A stretch of 20,575 bases of DNA, from positions 9,218 through 29,792 of the forward strand of contig MU277817.1 in assembly GCA_022385805.1 (NCBI GenBank), in the 5' to 3' direction. The stretch is from Pilatotrama ljubarskyi. Lineage: Eukaryota > Basidiomycota > Agaricomycetes > Polyporales > Polyporaceae. The translations under genes were made by a program, and so were the position numbers. Positions 19,816-20,575 of this stretch are shown here, one piece after another; the first letter of the stretch is position 1, and each line of letters begins with the position of its first letter. The notes under the pieces are model-generated. The model searched no databases. It was given only the letters and a program-made list of their open reading frames with translations, and had not been told where the DNA came from.

Positions 19816-20187
19816 GCTCGCACGAAGTCTCGGATACGACGGGGCGAGCGTATATGCGACGAGAGGGGGGACTTGGAGGGGCGTAAGGGTGCGAGGAGAC
19901 AAGATTCCACTGCCAGAACGATACCGCTGTGCCACTCCATCCGTTGTGCCACTCCATGTCACAGTACTGATCTCCTTTCATGAGCCGGCTACTGATGGCC
20001 CGCCCATCTACCGGCAACATACGCATCACGGCTTACAGTCGCATTCATGTACACGTGTAGCCCTGATGGCTAACGAACAGTCATGAGAGCTGTTCAGTAC
20101 CCCGGACGCTATAACGATTGAATTCACGGCCCTGATACACAGGAATACTATAGACTGGGCTTGAAAGACGGCCGAACCAAGGCGCGG
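19816..20187. promoter_or_regulatory. Upstream region of the WD40 gene
   Basis: This should hold the WD40 gene's 5' UTR and promoter. The first WD40 frame stays open upstream to about 19962, but without an ATG in frame before 19815. A 17-bp tandem duplication sits at 19924-19957. The only TATA-like word on the minus strand (CTATAGTATT near 20145) is over 300 bp from the ATG, so it is not convincing unless a 5' UTR intron exists. Confidence 0.35.
19924..19957. repeat. 17-bp tandem duplication
   Basis: Two adjacent 17-mers, CCGCTGTGCCACTCCAT (19924-19940) and CCGTTGTGCCACTCCAT (19941-19957), differ by one C/T. The duplication lies in the upstream region of the WD40 gene, and the length is not a multiple of three. 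Confidence 0.9.
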
Positions 20188-20397
20188 CTACATCTGTTCG
20201 GCTGGGATATTGCTGAGTCGTTCTCTTCTAGCAAAAGAGCGATGAGAAGACCCACTGCGATGCTTGAACTTGGCATTATAAGTGGCCTCGCTGACCCACG
20301 ACGGGTTCTTGTACGAGTCAGTGACAACGAGGCGCCGCCCGTCCTCACGCCTGTAGCCTGCGAGTACGGGAAGCCAGTGTGCGGACTGTCCGGCCAC
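20188..20397 (-). pseudogene. Fragment encoding a diverged 'PSWV' domain
   Basis: A minus-strand frame of about 70 codons ends with a TAG at 20188. It encodes SAHWLPVLAGYRREDGRRL followed by KNPSWVSEATY. This resembles the PSWV block of the gene at 9840-6539: both share a W-x-x-V start, AG, D-x-RRL, then [DN]PSWV[TS]xxT[WY]. A TAA lies a few codons upstream and the frame has only a GTG at its beginning. No acceptor site there gives the same frame. It is therefore either the last exon of a gene whose upstream part I cannot join or a relic; I favour a relic. The C-terminal tail after PSWV is Arg/Ser-rich. Confidence 0.35.
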
Positions 20398-20400
20398 AAG

Positions 20401-20575
20401 TAGTTTTTAATCTGTTTATCATATGGCCATATATTAAAAGGTTTATGTGATAATCTGCCCCATTCACCGTGATTGGGTTGAAGTCATCCCGCCATGCCCT
20501 TTCTGATGCTCGCTATGGATGGGATAATCCCCAAGCCCTATAAACAAGTCGAGAGCCCTACAATTGCCGTTTGGA
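20401..20575. other. AT-rich right edge with palindrome and a plus-strand TATA-like word
   Basis: The segment 20401-20455 is the most AT-rich part of the window. It contains the perfect 12-bp palindrome ATATGGCCATAT at 20421-20432. TATAAA occurs on the plus strand at 20539-20544 and could serve a gene to the right of the window. No coding potential is visible up to the window edge. Confidence 0.35.

Noticed and set aside
20539..20544. Plus-strand TATAAA as a promoter
   Set aside because: It is a single short word in AT-rich DNA, with no gene visible to its right before the window ends; I only mention it in the right-edge entry.

Overview
The window looks like nuclear DNA of a filamentous basidiomycete, most likely an Agaricomycete. 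The base composition is GC-rich. Genes are broken by many introns of about 40-80 bp with GT...AG borders, and several carry CTRAY-type branch points. The protein families I recognise (a fungal CACTA/Tnp2-type transposase, a 'GMSSDEED' family, a 'PSWV' domain family) are, from memory, families expanded in mushroom-forming fungi. Nothing bacterial or organellar is visible, and I found no RNA genes or CRISPR arrays. Exon structures below were built by hand from splice signals and reading-frame phase, so borders are hypotheses unless stated otherwise.

Layout. Positions 1-780 hold a 52-bp minisatellite with about 15 indel-free units, running off the left edge. Positions 781-1522 hold no convincing gene, only a faint LTR-like remnant. 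Every gene I can support lies on the minus strand. From right to left they are: a fragment with a PSWV-type domain (20397-20188); a WD40 beta-propeller protein with a C-terminal membrane anchor, 9 exons, 450 aa (19815-18026); an uncharacterised helical protein, 6-7 exons (17522-15932); a large 11-exon gene (15447-10092) whose single open frame joins two membrane segments, a ubiquitin-like domain ending in GG, and a complete-looking CACTA/Tnp2-type transposase (1593 aa); a TATA-containing, Ser/Pro-rich gene with a PSWV domain and a membrane segment (9840-6539); a 1077-codon disordered, internally repeated ORF (6496-3263); and a C-terminal gene of the GMSSDEED family (3151-1523). The last two probably form one gene.

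How it fits together. The right third (15.9-20 kb) looks like ordinary gene-dense host DNA. The left two thirds (1.5-15.4 kb) look like accessory DNA: a transposase gene followed on the same strand by three tightly packed, low-complexity, lineage-restricted coding regions, ending near a CpG-decayed minisatellite. I could not find terminal inverted repeats, so whether these genes are cargo of the transposon or just its neighbours is open. The most unusual point is the in-frame continuity of a membrane-anchored ubiquitin-like module with the transposase.
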